Shown here: positions 1 through 8,646 of the stretch, one piece after another | Layout: the number at the start of each line of letters is the position of its first letter | Position numbering within the stretch: the stretch's first letter is position 1 | Translations under genes and position numbers: made by a program | The notes under the pieces: generated by a model | What the model was told of the DNA's origin: nothing | The model's database searches: none | Seen by the model: the letters and a program-made list of their open reading frames with translations, nothing else | From: Porogramme epimiltina | Taxonomy: Eukaryota; Basidiomycota; Agaricomycetes; Polyporales; Polyporaceae | Direction of reading: 5' to 3' | Assembly: GCA_900155495.1 (NCBI GenBank) | Contig: FTLJ01001198.1 | Coordinates: 1-13,726 of the forward strand | DNA: 13,726 bases

Positions 1-2835
1 TTAAGACACAGTCCTCGCCCCGATCCCCATTGTGCGTCCTGCCGCTGTCCGCCGCGGTCGCCCTGGCCCCACCCGCCCTGGCCCCATTCACCACCACCTT
101 GCCCCCATCCTCCGCCTTGCCCTTCCCACCCGTATTCCTGCTGCCCGTACTGGCTTGAATCGGAGGCGGATGGCGGGAGCGGCACGCCGCCCGCGAACAC
201 GAACTGCATAAGCTCGTCCTGCGTCGGCGGGGCGCCGTGCGTGACGACCCACGCTTTCCCGAGCGCATCCCACGACGCGGGCTGTGCGGGGTCGAACGAT
301 GCTCGGTCAAACGTGTCCAGACCGCCACCGCTTTGAGGTTCCGGTACAGCGCCTGCAGATGCGGCCGAGGACGTAGAGGTGGAGGGGGCTATGGGTGGTG
401 GCGAGGAGAAGGTAGGAATAGGCGCTGGTGCTGGAGACATGTCCTGGTCGTCGGAGTATGCTTGAGGATGTGGGTGTGCGGGTGCAGGTGCAGCGGTGGG
501 TACTACGGGAGAGCGGGGGAAGGGGCTCCCGCCGTCGGGCAGGACAGACGCGCCGTCCGACGCGGTGACGGACGTGGACCGCGGCGGGAGCGGCGACGCG
601 CCCGCCGCCGGGCCCGGCGCTGGCGGCGAGCCCGAGCCCGAGTCCGGCGAGCTCTGCCTGAGCTCGCGCCCGAACTCGTCGAAGCCCGCGGCGAGGTTCG
701 CGTCGGGGCCCGGGCCGTAAGCGTGCGCCCGCCCCGATTGGTGTTGATCCCAGCCCTGCGCGCCGTGGCCATAGCCGCGGCCGTCCTGCTCCTCCTCCCG
801 CTCCTGCGCCTGCTCCTCCTCGTCCTCGCCGTCGTGGAAGGGGCCCCGGCGCGGCGGGGGGCTGCGGCGCCCGCGCGCGCGTCCCTGTCCATTCACGCCA
901 GGGGCACCGCCACGAGAACGACCAGGGGGGCTTCGCGAGCGGCTGCCCCCGCGCCGCCCACGAGGGTCGGGCGCACCGCCGTCGCGGTCGTTCTCTCTAT
1001 TCCGGTTTCCGCGCCGCCGCCGGTCTCGGCGGCCCTCCCAGGCGGCCCTCCCGCGCCCGCCGCGCTCGCGGAAGCCCCCGCCGCCACGCTGGTCGAAGCC
1101 CCCGCCCCCGTGGCGCGCGTCGGGCGGGCCGTACGCATCCTGGCCGTACCCGGGGCCTCGGTTTTGGTCGGGATGGTCATCGCGGAAGTACCCGCGGTCT
1201 CCCGCAGGGCCGGCGAACGGGGCGCCGCCGTACCCGTACTGCTGCTGCTGGAGCTGGTGCTGCTGGAGCTCTGACTCGGCGAGGGGCGCATGCGCACTGG
1301 GGTGACCGTAATGATCATCTCGATACGGCTGAGGCTGCGGCGGCCCGCGCACAGGGGGTACTACAGGCACGGCATTCGGAGCAGTCAATGAAGGCACTAC
1401 GGACGCGGGTACAGGTACGGGCTGCAGCGGCGAAGCATGGGCGACGGCATTTCCCCGTGCTGCCTGGGCGAGGTGCTGGAGCAGCGCGAGCTGATTGGCG
1501 TCCAGGACCGGGGCCGGAGCAGGCGGCGCGGGGGCGGGGGCGGGAACCGGCGCTGATGGGCTGGGGTGGCTGAGTTGAGCACGCTTGACGCGCGACATGA
1601 GGTGGACGGGCTTACCCTGCTGTTGGGCCGCCGGCGCCGACCGCGGTGGCCGCCTTGCTGAGGAGGGCGAGCAGGGTGGACTGCACGTCTGCGCCCGGCA
1701 CGGGGACGGGAGGCACGGCCGCAGACTGGTCTCCTTTGTCGGGCACTGACACGGACAAAACCATATTTCAGTTCGCATCCCACGTTTTTCAGAGTCCGAT
1801 AGTGGCAACACGAATGGATTGCGCAGGAGGATGTACTTAGCGAACCAATAGGACAAAGTATAAGCACCTTTCTCGTTCTCTGCCTCCTTCAGCAACGCGA
1901 ACAGCGGCGATAGTACAGCGGACGGGAATGTATTCGATTTTGCCCATATATCCAGGATCTTCTTGGCCTTTTCCTACAGATCGACGGGGGTGCGCGTCAG
2001 GATACCGCTTCTCTGCCACCACGAGTTGAAAGGAAGGGCGCAATTTCATCATGTGACGGCAGTATTAACTCAACGCGACGCGTCGACGCGTCTCATTTAG
2101 TCAGGGAAGCTGCAAGTCAGTTTGACAAAAGTAGGGTTGAACTACGCAAACAACGCGGTCGTAGATTATCGACGACGCGTCGCTAGACACGTCCTCGGTT
2201 CTCTGCGACTATCCCGTTGTGCAACTATATACGATGCCAGTCGATCGACTGGCAGGATGCACCGACATTGTTTGGGGTGCAACGAGTCAGTATCTGGTCC
2301 GGGGGACTAACCTTCAACTCCCCACCACCCGAGGACGCCAAGTCCCTGAACAGGCCGTCGAGGACACCCTCTATCTTGAGCAGGAACGTCGCGCAATTCC
2401 CCTTCTCATGACTGGCGACGAGGTGCTTCCTGTTGACCTGACTTCGTGCGGCGCGAGCCAACGCGTCAAATGCGTACAGGCTCGAGATCTTCGCGCTCGA
2501 AGAGAGCCCGTTGTGAGTTCGATATAGTATTGACACCAACTGAGTGTCATTCTGTGGGTCGGCGCAAAAACGGGACAGAACACTATCAGCATGACGCCAA
2601 CAGGTGGCACGGCGCGTCGCATTGGCGCGTGCGATAGAGTCGCACACGCCCGGTGCCAGAGGACGAAACGCACCTCCATAGATTTCAATGCCAGCTCCGT
2701 CAACGCCGTCATCTTCGATTGTGAAAGTCGTTTCGCATTTACGACATCTTTGAGAGCGGCCTCGAACGCCTGCGCATCCGTCCGTCAGCATGAGCCAAGG
2801 CAAGTCTCCAACGCACTTACTTCAATCGTCGACAT
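1..2835 (-). CDS. CID-domain (RPR) RNA polymerase II CTD-binding protein, C-terminus cut by window edge
   Basis: Six exons fit: 2835-2821, 2769-2674, 2551-2312, 1973-1868, 1745-1616 and 1569 to the edge. They give at least 718 residues in one frame. Residues 1-152 form a CID, the helical domain that binds the phosphorylated Pol II C-terminal tail in Nrd1, Seb1, Pcf11, Rtt103 and SCAF proteins. Visible landmarks are LTELALKSMENDTQLVSILY, the GNCATFLLKIEGVLDGLF helix and ILDIWAKSNTFPSAVL. The rest is low complexity: Pro/Ala-rich (197-290), Gln/Gly/Tyr-rich, an RGG/RS-rich stretch (about 348-418), an acidic run, then WGQG repeats at the edge. Nrd1, Seb1 and SCAF proteins carry an RRM; none is visible here, though one could lie beyond position 1. 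The first exon has only five codons, and its ATG has A at -3. Intron 3 (338 nt) interrupts the CID. A role in transcription termination or 3' end processing is inferred from the family; the exact orthologue is not settled. Confidence 0.85.
2077..2092. repeat. 16-bp perfect palindrome with two ACGCGT boxes
   Basis: GACGCGTCGACGCGTC is self-complementary. It contains two ACGCGT hexamers (2078-2083 and 2086-2091) around a GTCGAC core. A third copy of the hexamer, inside the 10-bp palindrome CGACGCGTCG, lies at 2173-2182. Confidence 0.85.
2235..2254. repeat. 20-bp perfect palindrome inside CID intron 3
   Basis: TGCCAGTCGATCGACTGGCA equals its own reverse complement. As RNA it can form an 8-bp stem with a four-base loop. 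A second outer pairing is possible between GTGCA at 2219-2223 and TGCAC at 2258-2262. Confidence 0.85.
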
Positions 2836-2845
2836 TGTACAACAT
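2822..2845 (-). promoter_or_regulatory. Seven-codon upstream ORF overlapping the CID gene start
   Basis: An ATG ten bases upstream of the CID start opens a frame shifted by one. It reads seven codons and stops with TGA inside the 15-nt first exon. Its context is weak (T at -3), whereas the main ATG has A at -3, so leaky scanning would be expected. Whether the 5' end of the mRNA includes this ATG is unknown. Confidence 0.4.
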
Positions 2846-3142
2846 GTATTCGCGCGACCAGGGTATCTGTGACGAGGTGGATGTTGCGGGTAGAGAAAGA
2901 CAAGAGCAGGCCGGCACTGGGCGCCAGTCAGCCACTGTTGGTCCGTGCGCTATCCCCGTGATGTCACAGGCGCCCAATATGACCTGCCCAGGTGCCTTGC
3001 GAGAATTGACCAAGAATCGACTCATCATCTCGACAAGACAATCACACAATCCGCAGAAGCGAGACGGCAGATATGTAATAGGTAGATACTGTACTACGAC
3101 AAAGCTACTCCAGAGCAATATAAAACCGAAAAGAGGCGTAAA
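2836..3142. other. Intergenic: zw10 3' flank and CID gene promoter
   Basis: This 307-nt stretch separates the zw10-like stop codon from the CID gene start on the same strand. It must hold the poly(A) site of the former and the promoter and 5' UTR of the latter. I see no convincing TATA box on the minus strand and no conserved coding sequence. Confidence 0.6.
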
Positions 3143-6100
3143 TCAGGAGTCCCGGATAGGATGCCCTTGCAACAACTTGTTAACCGTACTCGCACGGAGA
3201 GGCGTGTCCGCAAACAACGCCTTCACGAGTTTCACAAGCTCCTCGATCTCAAAGTCCACCAGTGCGCCCTCCTCAAACAGATATGAGATATCCGCAATAG
3301 AAGCCTCCTAAAGAACATAGATGAGCAACAGTCGTGACCGGGGCATCATATCACGTACCAATAGTTCCGACAAATACGAGAACTTGAGCCATGAGGGGAC
3401 GTAGGATACGACGAAGGAGGGCTGATCCGGGTCTTCCACAAAGAGCCCCTCCAACGCATTGAGGATATGGCAAAGCTCGCACAGTCGGTGGGATTCGGCC
3501 TCTGTAATGTCCTCAAGCGCGAGGACATCACCAAGAATGCGCGACAATGCCGAGTCTACGACCGATCCGAGGGCCTCATAGTATCTGCTTTTCGCTAACA
3601 CCGCCTTCACATAAGAGATTAGGTAACGTCAAGCTCTGGAGTGGTACTAGATGCGTACCTTCCACTGAGGGGCGATTCGTTTGATGCGCTTGAGCACGTC
3701 ATTGACCGCACTCTCGCATTCGTCGAACCGGTCCTGCTGGTTGGTATCGATGAAACCTTGGGCGCTATCGAGCACTTCATCCGCCAGCTTCTCCTCACGA
3801 GCCTGCAATAAGGGTCTCAGCCAGCCGAAGCCACTCAAACACAGACGTCACTTACGATAGTGTCCTCAAACCAGCTCTCCGACAGGACCTTCAGCCTCTC
3901 CAGCCCCTCCTCAAGCTTATCCCTAGCCTCGGCTTTCGGCCCCGTCAACCCCGCGACCACCCGCCGGAGCTCCTGTCTAACATACAAGCAGTCGTTCGAG
4001 AACCGCATCGGCTCTTTCGCAGACTGCTTGAGCGGCACGGCGTGCGCTACAGGCACGAGCGCGCGGAACAGCTCGAGCGCCATCGGCGCCGCCTGCATGA
4101 GGACGTGCCCAGGAGCTCCCGACGCGGTCGCGTTGAGGATGCCGGACGCGACCAGTTCTGCGCCCTCCCGCAGGATGTCGTCGACGAGCTGGAGCAGCTC
4201 CTTCGTCCTTCCAGAAACCGCGTACGATTCGGTCACCTGAACGGGCTTGAGGACTGGCGGCGGGGGACGCGTTGGGTTCTGAGGCTGAGCGGGCACGCTT
4301 GGAGGCGGTGCGCGCGTTGGAGCGGGAATTGTGGGAGGTTGGGAAACGATCGGAGAGTTGGGCACACTCTTTCCGGCGAATCGCTTCTCCAACCCCTTCG
4401 CCTGCTTGGGAGCGGGACTTGGAGGTACTGGTACAGGCGCGGCCGGCTTGTCATTCCATGGATCATCCCACGCAGACTCGTCTTCGGCTTCTGTCGGCTC
4501 CGCATCGTCATTCCAACCCCAAGCGTCTCCTGGATCCTCTTCCTCTGGTTCTACCTCTGCCTTCGGTGGGTCTGGTATGGGCTCGTGCTCGGGAATAGGA
4601 GCCGGCTCCTCGGGCGTTGGTTCGGGAGTGGCGTCGTCGTCGTCGAAACCCCAATCATCCGTCGGCGACTCGTCCGTCTTGCTTGGCGCATCCTCCTCGA
4701 AACCCCACGCGTCTTCCCCAATAGTCGCAGGCAGCTTCGAATCGTTGTATGTAGAGACGCCGTTCGCTCCGCCGTTGTGAATGACAGGTTCGTCCTCGAC
4801 TTGGATGGGAATGACCTTCTCCTCAATGACGAGAGGTACCTCCACCCGGAACGACTTGGCATCGTCGCTGGCGCTGGTGGCGATTGCGCGAGCCTTGTTG
4901 AGAATTTCCGCCCTTCTGCCGCGCTCGTAGTGGAGACCGACGGACTCCACCCACGACTTGATGCCGCGTTCCGCGCCGCTGTCTCCAAGCATCCTGATAA
5001 TGATGTCGTCCTCCAACTGAACGGCCTGCCTTGACAGGCTGAGAAAGTCGGGCAGGGCCGAGAGCGAGGTGGGCAAATTGGGCAGAAGCAAGTAGTTGAG
5101 AATGGCCGTACGAATTGGTGTGCATAGCGAAAGTGGAAACGCCTTGCGCTCCAAAGGAGGGAGGTGAGGGAAGAGGGTAGCGTTGAGGAACTCCATCGAG
5201 GTAGTGAGATTGGATAGGCGTGAAGTGAGGTCGCGAGTGGCTGGCGGGGAACGTTGGAATGATAGCTTATGCTCCGACACACCGTTTATGTCGCTTGGCG
5301 TTGTCTGGTATATCTCCACCGGCTGTTTCAGGACATATTCGATACAATGCGAAGTGATATCGCGACGAAGAGTTGACAGGTGCATAGACAACGTGGGAGG
5401 GGACATTGAGGCAAAGAGGTCGGAAAGGCCCACCACAGTGTCGACGACGTTGTACTGGACGTGACTTTGCACCCATACACCGTTATGAAGTACGCGCGGG
5501 AGTACAGCTTCGACTGAGGGCTTGATGGACAGTTCAGACTCGGATATTACGACACTGCGCGAGTATGCGTCCTGAATTTGCTCCTCAGTGTGGTTTTGTA
5601 GAGCAGAACATCTCCGCTGTAGTGTATGGGGTCAAGCCCAGTCACATGTAAAAGAAAGAAACGGCGCACCTTCATGTCGGTCATGACCTCGCTCTGCAAC
5701 AGAGGTTCCGGAGCCCCAGCCATCATCTCCTTCAACGACGCGCACGTCCTTGTCGCGTCCGCGAGCTCCGCCTTCTCCACCAAACGCGTCAACCGACGTA
5801 GCTCGTTCCGACATTTGAGCAAATGGGACAGCGCATTGTGCTGTGATCGCGCGTCCGCTGCATCTTGGGCTATTGCTGCATGGCCGGTGAGGTTGTGGAT
5901 GAGGTTGGGTACAAGACCTGTCTTCAAAGCGTGCTTAGCCACAGTAACGAGGACAGTGGGAGGGACATCTTACCTCGGGGGCGGATATACTCTCGTCGAG
6001 GGCATTCACATTGCTAGAGAGCGTGCTGAGACGTTCCTGAACCGAGACGGAGGTCGCAAGTTGCTTCTCGAAATTCGGAAGGTCGCTCGCTATACGCTCA

Positions 6101-6325
6101 TGGATTTGGTGCTTTCGACCTACGTTAGGGTGGGCATATGCGTATGGGGGTTGTACAACGGCTTACCTTAGTGCTCTTGATGGTGTCACTTAGCTCCTGT
6201 ACCCATGAAGACGCTAACGCTGCGTTCAGAGTCTTGTACGGCGTCTCTGAGATCTTGCTCAAGACTTGGGTGGAGACGTCACGCGCATCCTTCCTCGGTA
6301 GGTGGGTGGGGATAGGGAATGCCAT
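3143..6325 (-). CDS. ZW10: ZW10/Dsl1-family vesicle-tethering subunit
   Basis: Seven exons (6325-6167, 6111-5974, 5921-5670, 5616-3856, 3802-3659, 3604-3359, 3307-3143) give 954 residues; all junctions are in phase 0. The N-terminus (MAFPIPTHLPRK), the mostly helical body and the helical C-terminal part ending LLQGHPIRDS fit fungal centromere/kinetochore ZW10 proteins. In fungi this protein corresponds to Dsl1, which with Tip20/RINT1 and Sec39/NAG tethers COPI vesicles at the ER; the metazoan kinetochore role should not be assumed. Residues about 480-575 form an acidic, Pro-rich, disordered insert with four tryptophan motifs (DAWGFEED, DDWGFDDD, DAWGWNDD, WDDPWNDK). A low-complexity Pro-rich stretch follows it. 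The intron 1 acceptor is GAAAG at 6112, which keeps the frame; the nearer TAG does not. Intron 2 could also end at 5934 (40 nt), but 52 nt matches the other five (51-55 nt). The start has G at -3 and +4. Confidence 0.92.
4441..4720 (-). other. Region encoding the acidic tryptophan-motif insert of the ZW10 protein
   Basis: This part of exon 4 encodes four W-containing acidic motifs spaced by Pro/Glu-rich linkers, with six tryptophans in about 95 residues. In yeast Dsl1 an acidic loop with tryptophan motifs binds alpha- and delta-COP, and this stretch is proposed to do the same. The motifs are seen directly; the COPI binding is inferred. Confidence 0.6.
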
Positions 6326-6660
6326 GGCAAGGGAGCAGCAGAACTTGACGAGTGTAGAGGGTGGTACGTGACGTTAAAAGGACAAATGATGCAGCATGGT
6401 GCCCAGGAGGAAATGGTGAGGGAAGGCTTCGGCCTCAGCACTATTAAGTGGCAAGTGTAAGTCCACGTCGGCAAGCTACACGATGCACGTCATGACCTTG
6501 GGCGCTTCGGCTTAACGCACAGTATAACGGCGGGCTTGCGTATAACTCCAATGCGGGCCCTGCAGATGGACCAACACAACACATTTGCGGCCACGGGATA
6601 GTAGGAATTGGAACCTGAGAACCGCATTGGTAGGGGAGTAGGCAGAAAATGACAAAAACA
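6326..6660. other. Intergenic: zw10 promoter side and tRNA 3' flank
   Basis: Upstream region and 5' UTR of the ZW10 gene on the minus strand. The Pol III terminator of the tRNA-Val gene lies at the far end (6654-6658). I see no TATA box, no repeat and no supported ORF in it. Confidence 0.6.
6654..6658 (-). terminator. RNA polymerase III T-run terminator of tRNA-Val
   Basis: Five T residues on the minus strand begin two bases after the discriminator base of the tRNA. This is the usual minimal Pol III stop signal. Confidence 0.85.
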
Positions 6661-6734
6661 TGAGTCGACCCAGGCTCGAACTGAGGACCTTCTGTGTGTT
6701 AGACAGATGCGATAACCAACTACGCCATCGACCC
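6661..6734 (-). tRNA. tRNA-Val (anticodon AAC)
   Basis: A full cloverleaf folds from 74 nt. The acceptor arm is GGGTCGA with TCGACTC (one G-T pair), the D stem is GCG/CGC, and the anticodon stem is TCTGT/ACAGA with the seven-base loop CTAACAC (anticodon AAC). The T stem is CTCAG/CTGGG with loop TTCGAGC, and the discriminator is A. The anticodon loop has no intron, and CCA is not encoded, as expected for a eukaryote. Internal A-box-like (TGGCGTAGTTGG) and B-box-like (AGTTCGAGCCT) elements serve as the promoter. A34 would be edited to inosine to read GUU, GUC and GUA. It sits between the divergently transcribed ZW10 and AA9 genes. Confidence 0.95.
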
Positions 6735-7657
6735 TTGTAACGTAAGGGACATCCAAAGTATATGACGTGGCTTTTGTCATGCTCTCATCATTCACCGGTT
6801 CAGTGACCGCAACGGCGTCCTCTCGGAAGCGTTTCCTCTTTCCTTCTCCGACACTACCTGAAGGCTGCAGCTGTATGAAATCAACGCCCTCCTTCTAACG
6901 CACCATGGTGAAATTATCCGCCAGCCCAGTCTCTGCGTGCTAAGCGAGGCGACTTGAGTTCCTCATCCCAACATACCGCAGGCTCGGACCCGTACGATTA
7001 CTCGGCTATGTGTCGGACGATATGTTCGCGACATACGATCTATTCGAGGTATATCTCGCAAAATCTTGGTCATCCTATGCTCACATGTCTACTGTGCAGG
7101 ACGGAGTGTATGATGCTATAAATACTCGCCACCTTCGGGCGATCCGTTGCGCAGACTTTGTGTAGTGGCTTTGCGCGCCCTCGGTGCCGAGGTTCAATGG
7201 CACGCCAGGCGACCCGCCGAGGCGGACATGCCGCTATCTGCACCCGCGTATCCGGGGCCCCGCGTCGCCAGCGTTCGAGATGACTTCGGTGCACACTCGG
7301 GTGAAAAGGGTATATTTCGGCCCAGTGGATCGTAACGCACTCAACACATCGATGGAGCCATTTTATCCGAAGAAGGCTTCTCCGTGGCTTTAACATCCGG
7401 TATCCACATCTCCCAAGCAGCTTTGGCACTGGATTTTCCTTCGCTCGCTGCAGCAATCCTCGCGGCCGATGACGTACTGGGTTCATTGCGAGCGTCGGCA
7501 CGGAGATGGTGGCTGGCACATGGGCACCTCGGGCGAACGAAGGCCTGCACTTGTTGTCTATCCTAGACTGCATTCTTCCGGGCCCTCCGCATGGCGTCCT
7601 CCATGCGCGGTGTGCGGCCTGTTTTTGGACGAAGACGGCGCATGCAATCCGGCGGGG
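6735..7657. other. Intergenic: upstream region of the AA9 gene
   Basis: A 0.9-kb stretch with no recognisable gene. It contains a good TATA box (TATAAATA, 7117-7124, plus strand) with no clear gene behind it. It also contains a back-to-back pair of CreA/Cre1-type hexamers (CCGGGG at 7252-7257 and CCCCGC at 7258-7263). Open frames here, including a 209-codon one on the minus strand (7070-7699), show no family resemblance. Confidence 0.5.
7652..7657 (+). promoter_or_regulatory. Possible CreA/Cre1 carbon-repressor site
   Basis: GCGGGG fits the SYGGRG consensus of the fungal carbon catabolite repressor and directly abuts the TATA box. Such hexamers are common by chance in GC-rich DNA, so this is suggestive only. 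Confidence 0.3.
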
Positions 7658-7663
7658 TATAAA
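7658..7663 (+). promoter_or_regulatory. TATA box of the AA9 gene
   Basis: TATAAA lies 60 nt upstream of the AA9 start codon. That would place transcription initiation near 7690 and give a short leader of about 30 nt. The start codon context (CACA before ATG) has A at -3. Confidence 0.75.
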
Positions 7664-7717
7664 GAAGGGCGTCGGAGGCGGACGTGCAGCAGCACCCACC
7701 GCCTCAGCTCGCCCACA

Positions 7718-8646
7718 ATGTTCAAGTTAACCCTCGCCCTCACTGTCTTCGTCGCATCCGCGGTGGCCCACTGTCAGTATCCCTCTCCCCTTCACACCCA
7801 TTCCTGGCGCTGACGGCACCCCGCGTACTTCCCAGACACCTTCCCATCCCTCGTCGTGGACGGCACGACGACGCCCGCGTGGGTCAACGTCCGCAAGACG
7901 AACAACTTCAACAGCCAAGCACCCGTCACAGACGTGACCTCGCCCGACTTCCGCTGCTACGACTCGCAGACGAACCCGACCGCGGAGACGATCACCGTCG
8001 CCGCGGGCAGCCAGCTCGGGATCATGTCCGACGGCACGATCTACCACCCGGGCGTCGTGAACGTGTACATGGCCAAGGCCCCGGGGGACGTCGACAGCTT
8101 CGCGGGCGACGGCGCCGTGTGGTTCAAGGTGTACCAGATCTCGGCCGTCACGAACGGCGGGCAGTCGATCTCGTTCCCCGCGGAGGGCGTCCCCGGCGTC
8201 ACGTTCACGCTCCCGAGCGCGCTGCCCAGCGGCCAGTACCTCGTCCGCATGGAGGCGATCGCGCTGCACGTCGCGCAGACCTTTGGCGGCGCCCAGTTCT
8301 ACGTGAGTCCCGCTCCGTGCTGCGCGTGGAGGGCGAAGATGGTTCTCACCGCGCTCTACACTAGATCTCCTGCGGCCAGGTCAACGTCGTCAACGGCGGC
8401 AGCGGCTCGCCCGGCCCCACTGTTGCCATCCCCGGCGTTTACACCGGTTATGTGCGTCCTCATTCAGATCTCGTGTCTTCTCGTGGATCCTAATACCCTC
8501 TGTCTACAGGAGCCCGGCATCCTCATCAACATCAACGTAAGCCCTAGTCCTTTTACTCGCGCACTCGCAAGACTAATCAGAACGTCGTGCAGTACCCCAT
8601 CCCCAAGAACTACACCCAGCCCGGCCCCGCTGTCTGGTCCGGGTGA
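7718..8646 (+). CDS. AA9 lytic polysaccharide monooxygenase, secreted, single domain
   Basis: Five exons (7718-7772, 7836-8302, 8365-8451, 8510-8536, 8593-8646) encode 229 residues. A 17-residue signal peptide (MFKLTLALTVFVASAVA) is followed by His18, which becomes the N-terminal His of the copper brace. The second brace His is His89 in IYHPGVVNVYMAKAP. The axial site is Tyr174 in GGAQFYISC, with His163 and Gln172 at the spacing typical of AA9. The Cys in DFRC and the one in ISCGQ probably form the conserved disulfide. The enzyme would oxidatively cleave cellulose or related beta-1,4-glucans outside the cell, using copper and peroxide or oxygen plus a reductant. The protein ends at PGPAVWSG, so it has no linker, CBM1 or GPI anchor. 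For intron 4 the acceptor GTGCAG at 8592 is preferred to ATCAG at 8580, because CTAAT is then a proper branch site and YPIPKNYT fits the family. C1/C4 preference cannot be read from sequence. Confidence 0.95.

Larger units (their letters stand above)
1974..2311 (-). other. Long (338 nt) intron 3 of the CID gene
   Basis: The intron begins GTTAGT and ends CTGTAG. A CTGAC branch-site candidate lies about 25 nt before the acceptor. Joining the flanks in phase 0 gives a continuous CID helix (GGGELK followed by EKAKKILDIW), so no missing exon is needed. Most other introns in the window are 46-65 nt, so this one is several times longer. It contains a 20-bp palindrome, a 16-bp palindrome and three ACGCGT hexamers. 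Confidence 0.75.

Noticed and set aside
237..1274. Long plus-strand open frame of 345 codons
   Set aside because: It lies antisense to the last exon of the CID protein. Its composition (Arg, Ala, Val, Leu runs) is a shadow of GC-rich codons, while the minus-strand frame runs directly on from the spliced CID exons.
1990..2060. Possible C/D-box snoRNA in CID intron 3 (ATGATGA followed by CTGA 45 nt later on the minus strand)
   Set aside because: The spacing is short, the terminal stem is only about three base pairs, and the CTGA is better read as the CTGAC branch site of the intron.
4042..5034. Plus-strand open frame of 330 codons
   Set aside because: Antisense to exon 4 of the ZW10 gene. The minus strand gives a clear family match with consistent 51-55 nt introns.
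7070..7699. Minus-strand frame of 209 codons upstream of AA9
   Set aside because: No family resemblance, Arg/Pro/His-rich, and it overlaps the AA9 TATA box and leader.
8537..8580. AA9 intron 4 ending at the first CAG (8580), adding NVVQ to the protein
   Set aside because: The CTAAT branch site would lie too close to that acceptor. The acceptor at 8592 gives proper spacing and a better family fit.
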